From: Candidatus Woesearchaeota archaeon
Lineage (GTDB): Archaea; Nanobdellota; Nanobdellia; Woesearchaeales; UBA11576
Assembly (NCBI GenBank): GCA_018675335.1
Contig: JABGYH010000009.1
Location: 62,001 to 126,000 of the forward strand
Direction of reading: 5' to 3'
DNA length: 64,000 nucleotides
The translations under genes and the position numbers were made by a program. How positions within the stretch are numbered: the stretch's first letter is position 1; every line of letters begins with the position of its first letter. The notes beneath the pieces were generated by a model. It made no database searches, was not told where the DNA came from, and saw only the letters and a program-made list of their open reading frames with translations. Positions 1 to 8,630 of this stretch are shown here, piece by piece.

Positions 1-1
1 A

Positions 2-235
2 AAAAATGTTTCAACAGATGAAAGAATTGGATTCCATAAAGGTGCACTTTCAACACTAGTTAAAGAAAGAGAAGAAATGGCAAAAATCCTTGGAATTGTA
101 GAACAACTTATGCAAATGCATGTTAGTGCTTTAAAAGAACTTGGTGTAGATTTAGAAGCTATGGCAAAAGATGCTCAGCAAAGTCAACCTGCACAACCTA
201 AAGTAAATGCGGCACCATTAGAAGACGTTATTTAG
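2..235 (+). CDS. Hypothetical protein, 3' part only (cut by window edge)
   Basis: An open frame runs in from the left edge and stops with TAG at 233-235, so only the last 77 residues are visible. The visible part is mostly helical and charged, with a stretch rich in Glu, Met and Leu (residues about 20-55) that could form a coiled coil, then a Gln/Pro/Ala-rich tail ending in LEDVI. No family is recognised. Codon use resembles the following genes and the strand is the same, so it probably belongs with the 0-4.7 kb plus-strand group. The true start lies outside the window. Confidence 0.6.
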   Translation, partial: KNVSTDERIGFHKGALSTLVKEREEMAKILGIVEQLMQMHVSALKELGVDLEAMAKDAQQSQPAQPKVNAAPLEDVI

Positions 236-402
236 ATAACTAATTTTATTAAAATTTTTTATTTTATTATCATTATTTTTATTATTATCAAACATCAAAA
301 ATATTATTCAAATTTATATCAAAAAATTAAACAAATTAAAATTATTAAAAAGATAAGAATGTCGTGTTGAGATCATATATACATTCTAAAAAAAGGTGAA
401 AG

Positions 403-422
403 GACAGTTTTGTCACAGTATT
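403..422 (+). promoter_or_regulatory. Candidate operator GACA-N4-TGTC, copy 1
   Basis: The 20-base element is a GACA-N4-TGTC dyad followed by ACAGTATT. It matches the element at 2468-2487 in 17 of 20 positions. Both lie upstream of plus-strand hypothetical genes (starts 536 and 2578). The gene lying between them encodes a double helix-turn-helix protein, which makes that protein an obvious candidate binder, but this is inference. Confidence 0.4.
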
Positions 423-484
423 GATTATTGGACTAAAACAATGTTCATATGTTTGAAACCCATATATGTAATTAAGAAAAAAGT

Positions 485-503
485 TGCGACGCATCGTGTC
501 GCA
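485..503 (+). other. GC-rich hairpin TGCGAC/GTCGCA in the 5' leader
   Basis: TGCGAC (485-490) and GTCGCA (498-503) form a perfect six-base-pair stem around a seven-base loop. It stands out because surrounding sequence is nearly all A and T. It lies about 33 bases upstream of the start at 536, so it could be an mRNA leader hairpin or an operator. Nothing in the window shows which. Confidence 0.45.
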
Positions 504-535
504 CAAATTAATTAACATATACGAGGATGATAAAT

Positions 536-1174
536 ATGTGGGACTATAAACAAATTCCAGAAGTACTTCGCGACAAAATTCCTAAAAGAACAAATGACAT
601 ATCACTTGCTATGCTTCATGAAATGACCAATTTTATGTATAGTGATTCAGTCGAAAAAAATCCTGATGGAACAGTTAAAGATCATAGACTTAACAAAGAT
701 CAAGCAAAAGAGTTATCAGGAAAATTAATGCCTATTATTCAAACTGAAGTAATGGCGGCATTAACAAAAGGAAATTATGGTGGATCTGAAGGAGATTATG
801 ATTCAGCAATGGTCGAACAAGTTGCAGGAATGTTAACTGGACTTAATGAATCAGTTGTTTTAAAAAATCTTGAAAATCAAGAACTAACTCCTGACTTAAT
901 GACTGGTCTTGCAAAAGCTCCCGGTTCAAACTGGGGAAAAAACGATAAGCAAATGTATGAAACTGCATTAGATCACGCAATACAAGACGACGATCGAAAA
1001 ACAGAACTTGGAAGTTTTGTAAATGAACAATTAGGTCAATTCGGAGTTAAAGCAAATATGGACCGATACTTAAGTGGTTCAGAAGTTATGAGTGGACTTG
1101 AAGCCGCAGCAAAGGGTATTGGAGATCCAGAAAAATATGTTGCAGCAGCTCCTGAAGTTTACAGTTTAAATTAA
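536..1174 (+). CDS. Hypothetical protein, 212 aa
   Basis: No family recognised. The start is placed at ATG 536 (MWDYKQIPEV) because GAGGATGA at 523-530 looks like a ribosome binding site nine bases upstream; the alternative ATG at 527 lies inside that site and would add three residues. The product is soluble and mainly helical, with no signal peptide or membrane segment and no cysteine. It contains many Gly-Asn/Asp turns and several short helices rich in Leu, Ala and Glu. It is followed by a T-rich run that probably ends the transcript. The candidate operator (403-422) and the hairpin (485-503) lie upstream, so expression may be controlled. Confidence 0.65.
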   Translation: MWDYKQIPEVLRDKIPKRTNDISLAMLHEMTNFMYSDSVEKNPDGTVKDHRLNKDQAKELSGKLMPIIQTEVMAALTKGNYGGSEGDYDSAMVEQVAGMLTGLNESVVLKNLENQELTPDLMTGLAKAPGSNWGKNDKQMYETALDHAIQDDDRKTELGSFVNEQLGQFGVKANMDRYLSGSEVMSGLEAAAKGIGDPEKYVAAAPEVYSLN

Positions 1175-1297
1175 ACTAAAATTTTTTAAAATTTTTATTT
1201 TTTTTAAATTTTTTTATAATTAATTACTAACACAACTAAAAAAAACTAAAAAACATATCGCACAAAAAAATAACAAAACAAAAATAAGTGAAACACG

Positions 1298-2368
1298 ATG
1301 GGAAAATTATATCAATTAAGAACTGCAAAAGAAGATCCTGTTAAAGCGCTTTACAAAAAACCAGAATATGTTGCGCCAAAAGCAGAAGCAGATCAAACTT
1401 ATGAATCAGATGTAGGGTCAATTATTGAAACCGCAGTAAATAAAGTAATCCCATTTCCCTTTCAAGAACCAAAAGCAGTTTTAGCAAAAGGTTTAGAAGA
1501 TGTTGCTTATGAATCCGCTAAAGGAAAACCTTACACTCTAGACACTGCAAGACAAAGATTTGAAAACTATTTTTTTAAAGATCAACTAAGAGACAATTAC
1601 GGAAACATTTCTCAAGTTGCACGTCAAACCGGAGTTAATCGTAGAACAATTCACAGAAAAGTTAAAGAACATGGTTTAGAAGGTTTTGTTGATGCTTATC
1701 GTCCACAAAAAGATGATGAATTAAATTTAGAATCTCAAACAAAATCATTATTCGATGAACAAAAAGTTGCGTCAGCATTAAAACAAACTTTAGGAGATTA
1801 CAAAGGTAGTTTGCACCCTAATGTATATTCCCCAATAGAACAAAACGTATCAGGACTTGCAAAACAACTTACAACCGAATTAAATGGACAAAACTATGGA
1901 ATTACTCGTGATGAAAAAATTAGTTCAATATATTCAGGGATTCAAACTGCTGATTTTAAAGAAGCAAAAAATCAGTTTGAAAAAGAATTTATTTATGGCA
2001 CTCTTGCGGAAACTGGATTTGATAAACAAAAAACTGCAGAGTATTTAGATATTGATCTTAGATCTTTGAATAGAAAAATTAGTGATTTAGGAATTCCAAC
2101 TTCAGAGGAAGAAGCACACACTCAATTACAAGAAGTTAATCAAGCATTAGTAATGTATTACTCAAATAAAGATCAAACTTCAGAAGAAGAAGCAAGTACA
2201 AGAAATCCCAATAACAAACCAAGCATCACAAATTCAACTAAGGATACTGGCAACACTCAAGTAATTAATTTAGATAGTAAAAGATCAGATTTAAATTCCA
2301 AGCCTCAAAAACCAAAAACAGAAATTGAAAGGTTACAGGAATTAATTCTAAAACAAGAAGCAGCTTAA
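1298..2368 (+). CDS. DNA-binding regulator with two Fis-type helix-turn-helix units, 356 aa
   Basis: Two separate regions look like the Fis-type HTH found at the C-terminus of bacterial NtrC-class regulators. The first is around residues 90-127: after a FKDQL helix comes GNISQVARQTGVNRRTIHRK. The second, around residues 228-268, reads FDKQKTAEYLDIDLRSLNRK after a KEFIYGTLAETG helix. Both have the usual A-x3-(L/G)-x-(V/I)-x2-R-x-(I/L) recognition-helix pattern. The linker and the C-terminal tail (about 275-345) are polar and probably disordered. There is no receiver or sigma54-AAA domain, so it is not an NtrC protein. GTGA just upstream may be the ribosome binding site. Likely role: DNA-binding transcription factor or nucleoid protein; targets unknown. 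Confidence 0.7.
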   Translation: MGKLYQLRTAKEDPVKALYKKPEYVAPKAEADQTYESDVGSIIETAVNKVIPFPFQEPKAVLAKGLEDVAYESAKGKPYTLDTARQRFENYFFKDQLRDNYGNISQVARQTGVNRRTIHRKVKEHGLEGFVDAYRPQKDDELNLESQTKSLFDEQKVASALKQTLGDYKGSLHPNVYSPIEQNVSGLAKQLTTELNGQNYGITRDEKISSIYSGIQTADFKEAKNQFEKEFIYGTLAETGFDKQKTAEYLDIDLRSLNRKISDLGIPTSEEEAHTQLQEVNQALVMYYSNKDQTSEEEASTRNPNNKPSITNSTKDTGNTQVINLDSKRSDLNSKPQKPKTEIERLQELILKQEAA

Positions 2369-2467
2369 AATATATTTTAAGTTTATTTTTTTTATTTATA
2401 TTACTTTTTCTTTCACACCAATCATAAATTTCTAACCCGAGACAAATTTGACTTAATTTTTATTTCC

Positions 2468-2487
2468 GACAACTTTGTCACAATATT
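2468..2487 (+). promoter_or_regulatory. Candidate operator GACA-N4-TGTC, copy 2
   Basis: Second copy of the dyad seen at 403-422, again continuing into ACAATATT. It lies about 90 bases upstream of the start at 2578. The intergenic sequence around it (2369-2577) is otherwise AT-rich with T-runs after the preceding stop. Confidence 0.4.
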
Positions 2488-2577
2488 CTATATTCTCGTC
2501 GATAAATAACTATAAATTAGATTCACTTATTAGTATTTAGGCAGAAACAAACTGCACTAATGTCACAGGTGAATATA

Positions 2578-3393
2578 ATGAGATCGTATGGAACAAATCA
2601 AATGCCTGCAGTTCAACCAGCAGGTTCAAAAAATTATGCAACTCCTTCAGGATTATTTCCCGCATGGGGATATGATAAAAAATCAGAGAAAAAAAGTAAA
2701 GAAAAAAGAAAAAAGTCTAAATCAAAAACTGATCCTGAAGATGAATTAAACGAAGTTTTAGAAGCGTTAGGTTTAGGTGGATTCAATAGTCAATATGGAA
2801 ATCAACAAATTGCCAATGGCGCAGGAATGAACCCTGCAAATCCAACACAACAAAAATCTGCTCAAGATATGTATAGACATTTTTTTGAACCAGGGTTTGG
2901 TTTAGTTCCCAGAGGAAATAGTTATGGAATGCCTCAAAGAATGCAAGGCGGAAACTACGGACCATTAAACAGCGGTCAACCAGCAGGCCAATATCTTGGA
3001 GCCCAACAAGGGAATCCTTTTATGGGACAATCAATGCAGAGCCAATATCCAGGAATGCCTGCATTTGATGTTGAAAAAACAAAAAAAGGAGGATACAAAT
3101 TAACTCCAAAAACTCCTGTTGCAATTAATTTAACATATCAAGCAGCAGATGGAAGTACATACACTATGAGTGGAAGCTCCCCCACAGGAGATCATGAAGC
3201 AGTTGCAAGAAATATTGTGACTGGTTTGTATGGTCTAATGACTGACTTTAAAGGATATAGTCCAAGCGCAGGAAAAGCAGAAAAACAATATGGTGGAGGA
3301 ATGAAAGGAATATTTGGCAAATACGGAGGAGGATCTAAAAGTACCCCTTACAAAGGAGGTTCTGGAGGATATAAAGGAGCTAGCAAAAACTAA
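2578..3393 (+). CDS. Gly/Gln/Pro-rich hypothetical protein, 271 aa
   Basis: No family recognised. ATG 2578 is chosen because AGGTGA at 2567-2572 is a good ribosome binding site; an in-frame ATG at 2560 sits upstream of that site. The N-terminus (about 1-50) ends in a strongly basic Lys/Ser block. A short acidic helix (EDELNEVLEALGLGGF) follows, then about 100 residues rich in Gln, Asn, Gly, Pro and Met that look disordered. A compact segment with beta character (about 165-225) follows, then a glycine/lysine-rich tail. The composition suggests an RNA- or surface-associated, partly disordered protein, but no function can be assigned. It shares the GACA-N4-TGTC upstream element with the gene at 536. 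Confidence 0.65.
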   Translation: MRSYGTNQMPAVQPAGSKNYATPSGLFPAWGYDKKSEKKSKEKRKKSKSKTDPEDELNEVLEALGLGGFNSQYGNQQIANGAGMNPANPTQQKSAQDMYRHFFEPGFGLVPRGNSYGMPQRMQGGNYGPLNSGQPAGQYLGAQQGNPFMGQSMQSQYPGMPAFDVEKTKKGGYKLTPKTPVAINLTYQAADGSTYTMSGSSPTGDHEAVARNIVTGLYGLMTDFKGYSPSAGKAEKQYGGGMKGIFGKYGGGSKSTPYKGGSGGYKGASKN

Positions 3394-3521
3394 TGTTCAC
3401 ACCAAGAATCTAAAAGAGGTGACATTTTTTTAAAACTTTTATTTCATAACTCTTTTTTTATTTTTTCTTATATTCTATCCGGATTAAGTTTATATGCACC
3501 TTATGACTAAGAAAACTAATT

Positions 3522-3689
3522 ATGTGTGCCTGCGGAAATAAACATGAATATTCAGGAATGAATGCGATGATATCTGATTCTCAGTCTAGAATCCGAGCTT
3601 ATACTACTAGAGAAAGTCCTATGTATCAATCAAATTCAAACACACTTAGAGTAATGTATGCTCAAACAAATTCTAATCCACTGTATTGA
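3522..3689 (+). CDS. Possible small protein, 55 aa
   Basis: An open frame from ATG 3522 to TGA 3687-3689 begins MCACGNKHEY and continues with a Ser/Thr/Asn/Tyr-rich sequence. The start has C-x-C and a nearby His, which could bind a metal, but there are only two cysteines. No good ribosome binding site is seen. It fills an otherwise empty stretch between two plus-strand genes and has codon use like its neighbours. It could equally be a chance frame. Confidence 0.35.
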   Translation: MCACGNKHEYSGMNAMISDSQSRIRAYTTRESPMYQSNSNTLRVMYAQTNSNPLY

Positions 3690-3801
3690 TTAATTAAGAA
3701 TCAAATTAAACAATCCCAAATTAAATATGTTAAATTTAAATATACAATTAACTATTTTACCATAATATAATTGAATTTTAAATAAATCAGGAGGAATATA
3801 T

Positions 3802-4044
3802 ATGAAATCAGACGTTATTGAAAAAATTGCGGCATTAATGACTGCAGCATTTGGTTTAGTTGCAGCACTTGCGTGGAATGATGCGATCAAAGCTTTGTTC
3901 AAAGGTCCTTGCGGAACTGAAGGTTCAGGTGCATTATGTATGTTATCATCTGGAGGTCCATGGGCATATGCAGTTATTATTACTATAATCGCAGTACTTG
4001 CAACAATTTGGATTGCAAAATTTGCAGATAAACATAAAGAATAA
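3802..4044 (+). CDS. DUF5654-type small membrane protein, 80 aa
   Basis: The sequence has the features I associate with the archaeal DUF5654 family: a short amphipathic start, then IEKIAALMTAAFGLVAALAWNDAIK, a loop, and a second hydrophobic helix. Membrane segments are about residues 10-30 and 52-72, joined by a Gly/Cys-containing loop (two Cys) and followed by a charged tail. AGGAGG at 3790-3796 is a strong ribosome binding site. Family function is unknown. Family assignment is from memory of the motif LAWNDAI and size. Confidence 0.75.
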   Translation: MKSDVIEKIAALMTAAFGLVAALAWNDAIKALFKGPCGTEGSGALCMLSSGGPWAYAVIITIIAVLATIWIAKFADKHKE

Positions 4045-4123
4045 ATTTTGTTAAAAAATTTAATCTAAATTTTTTATTTTTTTCAATTTTACCAAAACAA
4101 ACAAAAATGATTATTTCAACACA

Positions 4124-4135
4124 AAAATATTTAAA
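4124..4135 (+). promoter_or_regulatory. TATA box for the gene at 4159
   Basis: AAAATATTTAAA centred about 29 bases before ATG 4159, with no ribosome binding site between. This is the spacing expected for a leaderless archaeal transcript. Confidence 0.5.
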
Positions 4136-4158
4136 CTCATTCTTCTTAAAATAATATT

Positions 4159-4665
4159 ATGAAACACACATTTAAACTAATTGACAAAATACGAAATTTC
4201 ATAGTTACATTACCATATCACTTAAATTCAGATCAGGATATAGCTGACGCAAAAAAAGGTTTAGAACAACTTCGAAGATTTGATCGAATGCTAAGAAAAA
4301 TTATTGATGCGCATAAAACTACTGAACATTTACAAAAATTACATGCGTGTCATGTTGATTCAATTCCTGATTGGGCAAAAAGAGTTAACGATCAGTTTAG
4401 AAGATTAGATGGATTTTTAGCAGTATTAGAAGACGACATTCCCAAATTACTTGCAATTCTTGATGGCGGATATAAACTTCAAATTGAGCCTAAAGGAAAT
4501 AACTGGAAAAATAAAATTGGCGACATGAATTATGGATTTGTGATGGCAGGGTTTACCCGTGCAGAACATGATATGAAAGAATTAAGAGAGGCTGAAATTC
4601 TTGAAAGACATCATTTAGAAGAAATTCTTGATGAATTAGAAGATGTTGAAGAGTTATTAAAATAA
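4159..4665 (+). CDS. Hypothetical helical protein, 168 aa
   Basis: No family recognised. It is soluble, highly charged and almost entirely helical: residues about 20-75 contain a long Lys/Arg/Leu-rich helix, about 80-110 another, and the C-terminus (about 140-168) is a Glu/Leu coiled coil. The middle has a short Trp-containing basic segment (GNNWKNKIGDMNYGF). A TATA box sits at the spacing for a leaderless start. Its last nine bases overlap the end of the convergent minus-strand gene, so both stop codons lie within the other gene. Confidence 0.6.
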   Translation: MKHTFKLIDKIRNFIVTLPYHLNSDQDIADAKKGLEQLRRFDRMLRKIIDAHKTTEHLQKLHACHVDSIPDWAKRVNDQFRRLDGFLAVLEDDIPKLLAILDGGYKLQIEPKGNNWKNKIGDMNYGFVMAGFTRAEHDMKELREAEILERHHLEEILDELEDVEELLK

Positions 4666-5379
4666 ATTTAACTCAAGTTCTTCAGGAACATATGCAAAAC
4701 GTTCTAATTTAGATAATTCTTCAGAAGATATTTGAAAAAATCCTGTTTCATCTCGTACATATTTTAATAAATCTGCCCTCACTCCTTGTTTTGAATCAAT
4801 TAATTTTGCAACTACCGAATTATCAGTTAATTGAAACTTATAATCTGCCTCAACAGACTCCAATAAATATTTTGCAAATGCGCGTTTCATAGGTTTTTGT
4901 CCTGTTTCTTGAACTAACAATAACTCAAGAGTCATACTATCTTGCGAACTTGCAATAACCATTAAAGGTTTTGAATCAATAGGAAAACAATTATTAAAGT
5001 CATAAGTAAAATCACGTACGTCTGCAAAATTAATAAAAGTTTGAAAAGTTGGAAAACAATAGTTAAATCTTGGAACTGATTTATAAAGTAAAATTGGAAA
5101 AACCCCCCTCCCATAATCACCTAATTCAAAGTTAGGTTCTCTACCAATAACTTTTCTTGTATGAATATCTGCAAAATAAGATTCAGGAGCCAATCCTTGC
5201 TCTGTAAAAACTGGAGATATAATTGTTGAACCTGCACTAACTGGTTTGACGACATTAAACGCATAAGTTTCTCGAAAATTATGTGCTCTAGTTAATGCAA
5301 GATCAATTTTAGTTCTAAACTTATTTGAACCAAATAATCTTATTAAAAAGTTTTTTGAAACTGGTTTTAATTTTACCAT
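4657..5379 (-). CDS. Hypothetical protein, 240 aa
   Basis: No family recognised. It appears globular, with mixed alpha/beta character, no signal peptide and no membrane segment. A TATA box at 5400-5410 implies a transcript start near 5379, so the second Met (5379) fits a leaderless start better than the first in-frame ATG at 5385. Features: basic N-terminus, central segment with GREPNFELGDYGRG, and a C-terminal region (about 195-240) that looks like a small helical bundle. It converges on and overlaps the preceding gene by nine bases. Transcribed alone. Confidence 0.55.
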   Translation of the reverse strand: MVKLKPVSKNFLIRLFGSNKFRTKIDLALTRAHNFRETYAFNVVKPVSAGSTIISPVFTEQGLAPESYFADIHTRKVIGREPNFELGDYGRGVFPILLYKSVPRFNYCFPTFQTFINFADVRDFTYDFNNCFPIDSKPLMVIASSQDSMTLELLLVQETGQKPMKRAFAKYLLESVEADYKFQLTDNSVVAKLIDSKQGVRADLLKYVRDETGFFQISSEELSKLERFAYVPEELELNLF

Positions 5380-5399
5380 AACCAAAAGAAAACAAGTTC

Positions 5400-5410
5400 T
5401 CTTTATAAGA
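5400..5410 (-). promoter_or_regulatory. TATA box for the 240-aa gene
   Basis: On the minus strand TCTTATAAAGA lies about 25 bases before the ATG at 5379, consistent with a leaderless transcript. Confidence 0.5.
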
Positions 5411-5514
5411 TTAAAAATAGAACAATAATAGAACTGAATATTAATTTATTTAAAAGAACCCTATTTTAAAACTCATCAAGTTAAATAAAAATCCTAAATT
5501 ATCAACCTCATTCT

Positions 5515-5880
5515 CTAATAAACAATAGCGCCAACTATAACAAATGAATACGCAAGTATCCAGGAAAAATGAGAAATAATTAAAACTTTATTTTTATTCA
5601 AAACTCCATAAAAAAACCAAGATATTGAAACAAATAAAAAAAATAACCAAGATGACAATAATATGGATGATGCATTTTTTTCAGCAAAAATTTTTACTAT
5701 TTGAGGAATCATCATCAGTGGCCCCATTAGCCCAATAGGATACATTACTTTCTCTAAACTTCGTTTCAAATCAATAGATCTAACTAAGTTTCTATACCTA
5801 ATAATGGGCTCAGCAGTACAACTTAATACAGCCAATCTATGTCGAGCTAACCCCATATCTCTTCGGTTATATTTTATCAT
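5515..5880 (-). CDS. SemiSWEET-like PQ-loop membrane protein, 121 aa
   Basis: Residues about 44-121 form three membrane helices. The first carries the PQ-loop signature (GPLMMIPQIVKIF), then a short polar segment and SSWLFFLFVSISWFFYGVL, then a third helix at the C-terminus. This is the size and layout of one SemiSWEET (MtN3-type) unit, a family that works as dimers moving sugars across the cytoplasmic membrane. The roughly 43-residue basic N-terminal extension is unusual; a TATA box at 5901-5914 supports the upstream leaderless start at 5880, but a later Met is possible. Substrate cannot be read from the sequence. Confidence 0.75.
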   Translation of the reverse strand: MIKYNRRDMGLARHRLAVLSCTAEPIIRYRNLVRSIDLKRSLEKVMYPIGLMGPLMMIPQIVKIFAEKNASSILLSSWLFFLFVSISWFFYGVLNKNKVLIISHFSWILAYSFVIVGAIVY

Positions 5881-5900
5881 AAACTCGCGCAGAATTCACA

Positions 5901-5914
5901 GGATATATATAAAG
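5901..5914 (-). promoter_or_regulatory. TATA box for the SemiSWEET-like gene
   Basis: CTTTATATATATCC on the minus strand is about 27 bases upstream of the ATG ending at 5880, the spacing for leaderless transcription. Confidence 0.5.
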
Positions 5915-5969
5915 TTAACTAAACAGAAATTGTGAGAATAAACAAATCACTCAAGAGAAAAAAACTAAA

Positions 5970-6542
5970 TTAACAATTTTTGTAAAGTCTAAAATTCATT
6001 CCTTTAACATTTAGAGTTTCAATTAATTTAAGATTTAAAGGCAAGAATAAGTCATTCATAACAATTAAGCGCGCAGTAGCGTTCATTTCAGCACGCAATT
6101 TTGTTTCTATTTCATAAAGTCGATTATCTGGATTAAGAAATATCAAATCAAATTCTTTCAAATCAACATCTAGAAAATTTTTATTCACCAATTTTGCATG
6201 TTTCAACCTCAATTTTTCTTTTTTGAGTTCAGTTAAAATATCTTTTTGAATCCTAATAGAATCATCAAATAGTTTTTTATCAAGCTCTACACCCACAGAA
6301 TCAATCCATAAAGATGCCAGCATGACAACCATTCCATCCCCACTTCCAAGATCAATAATTTTAGAAAACTTACCAATATCAATCTTCCCAAATAATTCTT
6401 TGATCATCTCAAAGTCAGTATAACTCCAAAATCCATCACCATCTAAAGTCACTCTACTTGGAACATGTCCTTTCGAAATATAAGTCCCATAATATTTTTT
6501 GTAATGTTTATGAATTATTTCAAATTTTTGTTTCAATTTCAA
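5970..6542 (-). CDS. Class I SAM-dependent methyltransferase, 190 aa
   Basis: A Rossmann-type methyltransferase. SAM-binding motif I is FSKIIDLGSGDGMVVMLAS (about residues 60-78), motif II is VGVELD (about 84-89), and strand 4 is FDLIFLNPDNRLYEIE, where NPD takes the place of the usual NPP. A final strand with LIVMNDLFL follows. About 45 residues precede the core, including a basic start and an SYTDFEMIKELF helix. Target not identifiable: protein, RNA and small-molecule methyltransferases all share this core. AAGGT upstream of ATG 6542 may be its ribosome binding site. Transcribed separately from the surface-protein gene that follows on the same strand. Confidence 0.75.
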   Translation of the reverse strand: MKLKQKFEIIHKHYKKYYGTYISKGHVPSRVTLDGDGFWSYTDFEMIKELFGKIDIGKFSKIIDLGSGDGMVVMLASLWIDSVGVELDKKLFDDSIRIQKDILTELKKEKLRLKHAKLVNKNFLDVDLKEFDLIFLNPDNRLYEIETKLRAEMNATARLIVMNDLFLPLNLKLIETLNVKGMNFRLYKNC

Positions 6543-6587
6543 ATACCTTAAGAATTAAAAATAAAGTAAAAAAAATATTTAAAAAAA

Positions 6588-8552
6588 TTATTCTTGTTTT
6601 CGAATCATAACAAATCCACCAACAGTTAATGCTAACAATAACATAATAGCATAATCTGAAAATTCAGGAACTGCTGCAGGAGGATCTCCCTCACCTTCAC
6701 CTTGACCACCATAGCCTTCTCCTTCACCACCACCTAAAACTGAAAAGTTTGAGAAGTGAGTAACATTAAAAGATATTGAATCAGCAGCAGAACTAATAAA
6801 TTCACAATGATCACAAAAATCATCATTTTCAAGTATTGGAGTGAATTCATCAGGCATAATATCTAAACTGTATAAAGTGATTATTGCAGTTCGATTTAAA
6901 TCGCCTAACAATCCAGATTCAGTATTAATCCCTGCTAAATTTTTGTCAATAATTAAATTATCTGAACCAACATAAAGTTCAGTCCATGAAGAAGCACTAG
7001 TTAAATCTTCCCAAACAATAGTTGAATTAACAGATCCCAGTTGCAATCTTGCCATACTATCTGAATCCACAGAAAATGTGGAATTAATAAAAACATTTTC
7101 AGTTAAATTAACTGAAGTTGCATTCAAAAGAACTAATCCATAATTAACAAAAGCACTTGAACTATACGAAAATCCAGGAGAATTATATCCGCCAGTAATT
7201 GTAACAATAGTTCCGTTAGTTGGATTTGAAAGTTCAGTTGAATTGTAAATGTAATTATTTGTAGTTCCATTCTCTAAAAGAATATCATTCACATAACCAA
7301 TACAAGTTGCATTCTCAGGTAAAAGTTCAGAATCTACACCTGTACAATTAGTACTTAACGAAGAATCAAGATAAATAGTTTCATTCAGAATTGTTCCTTC
7401 AACATCAATTTGAACACATATAACATCAACATCATCTGCACCTAATATTGTTGAAATATAAAAATTATCTTGCTCAATCGCAGAACCCATATAAGAAACA
7501 GCTGAATCACAATCAACTCCATCAACAGTTATTGGAGATCGCATTGCCATAAACCCACCAATTACTGCGCCGCTATGAACTATTCTATTTTCTAAAACAG
7601 TAGCATCATTTAAATTTTCTAATTTAAGTGCATCACTTTCATAACTAGTTATATTGTTATTATTAATATAATTATTATTAGAATCTGAAATTCTTAAAGC
7701 ACTAGTATATAAAAAAGAATTACTCATGCCCAATAAAACATTAATTACATTATTTGAGATCTGATTATTTTCCGATTCATTTGTTAAAACAATAGTATTT
7801 CCAGTATTAATAAATGTATTTCCTGAAATAATTGAATCATCAGTATTTTGAAATCGTATCATATCATAATTTCCAGGATAACCTGGTCCCTGAGTAAAAG
7901 TACCAGTATAATTAAAAATATTATTAGTAATTGATGATCCAGTATCGTTATACAAACAAATAGCACTATCAATATTATTATCATTTGACAATACAAAAGT
8001 ATTATTGGTAATATTCCAGGATTTAATTAATGGCCCACTCTCACCAGAATAGGTACTCATAAGAATTGGACAATTATTCATAGATTCAGCATAATGATAA
8101 AATATACTATTCTTAAAAGTTACATTGGGTCCCATGCTATAAATTCCACCATCCGCCCCAGTTCCAGATTGATAATTATAAACTTGAATCGTATCAATAA
8201 TGATATTATTATTAGTTTCATCACCTAAAAACATAATTTGACTAAAATTGGTAAGCGTCAAATTTCTAATAGTGATATTTTCAACATCCGGATAAATTGT
8301 TAATCCTGCATAAGTTAGATTATCCGTAACAACATACCCCCCACCATCAAATACCACATTACTTTCAGAAATTACAAAACAAGTATCATTAGTTGCAAGT
8401 CCACTTGAAGTACTATAATTATTAGTCAAATAATATGTTCCTGAAGCAGTCATATTATCACACCCAGAAATAGTATACGCAAAAACAAAACTTATTGAAA
8501 AAATAAATATAACACTAAAAATAAGAAGCTTAAATAAATTTAATTTACCCAT
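6588..8552 (-). CDS. Secreted beta-helix surface protein with PEF-CTERM-like sorting signal, 654 aa
   Basis: Residues 1-25 are a signal peptide (basic start, long hydrophobic core ending FVFA). The body (about 30-340) has repeated short N-x-(I/V)-x-x-N-x-(I/F) strands, the pattern of NosD-type right-handed beta helices. About 340-600 looks like a second beta-rich part with many N-x-S/T sites. The C-terminus is low-complexity Gly/Glu, then AAVPEFSDYA, a hydrophobic helix, and a basic RKQE end. This PEF-TM-basic tail matches the PEF-CTERM type of archaeosortase substrate described for other archaea. AGGTGA precedes ATG 8552. It is likely cell-surface exposed; the ligand is unknown. No sortase gene lies in the window. 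Confidence 0.75.
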   Translation of the reverse strand: MGKLNLFKLLIFSVIFIFSISFVFAYTISGCDNMTASGTYYLTNNYSTSSGLATNDTCFVISESNVVFDGGGYVVTDNLTYAGLTIYPDVENITIRNLTLTNFSQIMFLGDETNNNIIIDTIQVYNYQSGTGADGGIYSMGPNVTFKNSIFYHYAESMNNCPILMSTYSGESGPLIKSWNITNNTFVLSNDNNIDSAICLYNDTGSSITNNIFNYTGTFTQGPGYPGNYDMIRFQNTDDSIISGNTFINTGNTIVLTNESENNQISNNVINVLLGMSNSFLYTSALRISDSNNNYINNNNITSYESDALKLENLNDATVLENRIVHSGAVIGGFMAMRSPITVDGVDCDSAVSYMGSAIEQDNFYISTILGADDVDVICVQIDVEGTILNETIYLDSSLSTNCTGVDSELLPENATCIGYVNDILLENGTTNNYIYNSTELSNPTNGTIVTITGGYNSPGFSYSSSAFVNYGLVLLNATSVNLTENVFINSTFSVDSDSMARLQLGSVNSTIVWEDLTSASSWTELYVGSDNLIIDKNLAGINTESGLLGDLNRTAIITLYSLDIMPDEFTPILENDDFCDHCEFISSAADSISFNVTHFSNFSVLGGGEGEGYGGQGEGEGDPPAAVPEFSDYAIMLLLALTVGGFVMIRKQE

Positions 8553-8630
8553 ACATTACTCACCTTTTTTATTAATAACCTAATAAAACTTAATAATAAT
8601 AATAATAATTTAACATAAAATAAGATTAGA

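Larger units (their letters stand above)
236..535. other. Intergenic region with hairpin and candidate operator
   Basis: About 300 bases without a protein gene. It holds an AT-rich stretch with T-runs just after the upstream stop (likely termination), the 20-base element at 403-422 described separately, and a GC-rich hairpin at 485-503. I see no tRNA-like or box C/D structure. The long leader before the next gene may be transcribed. Confidence 0.4.
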
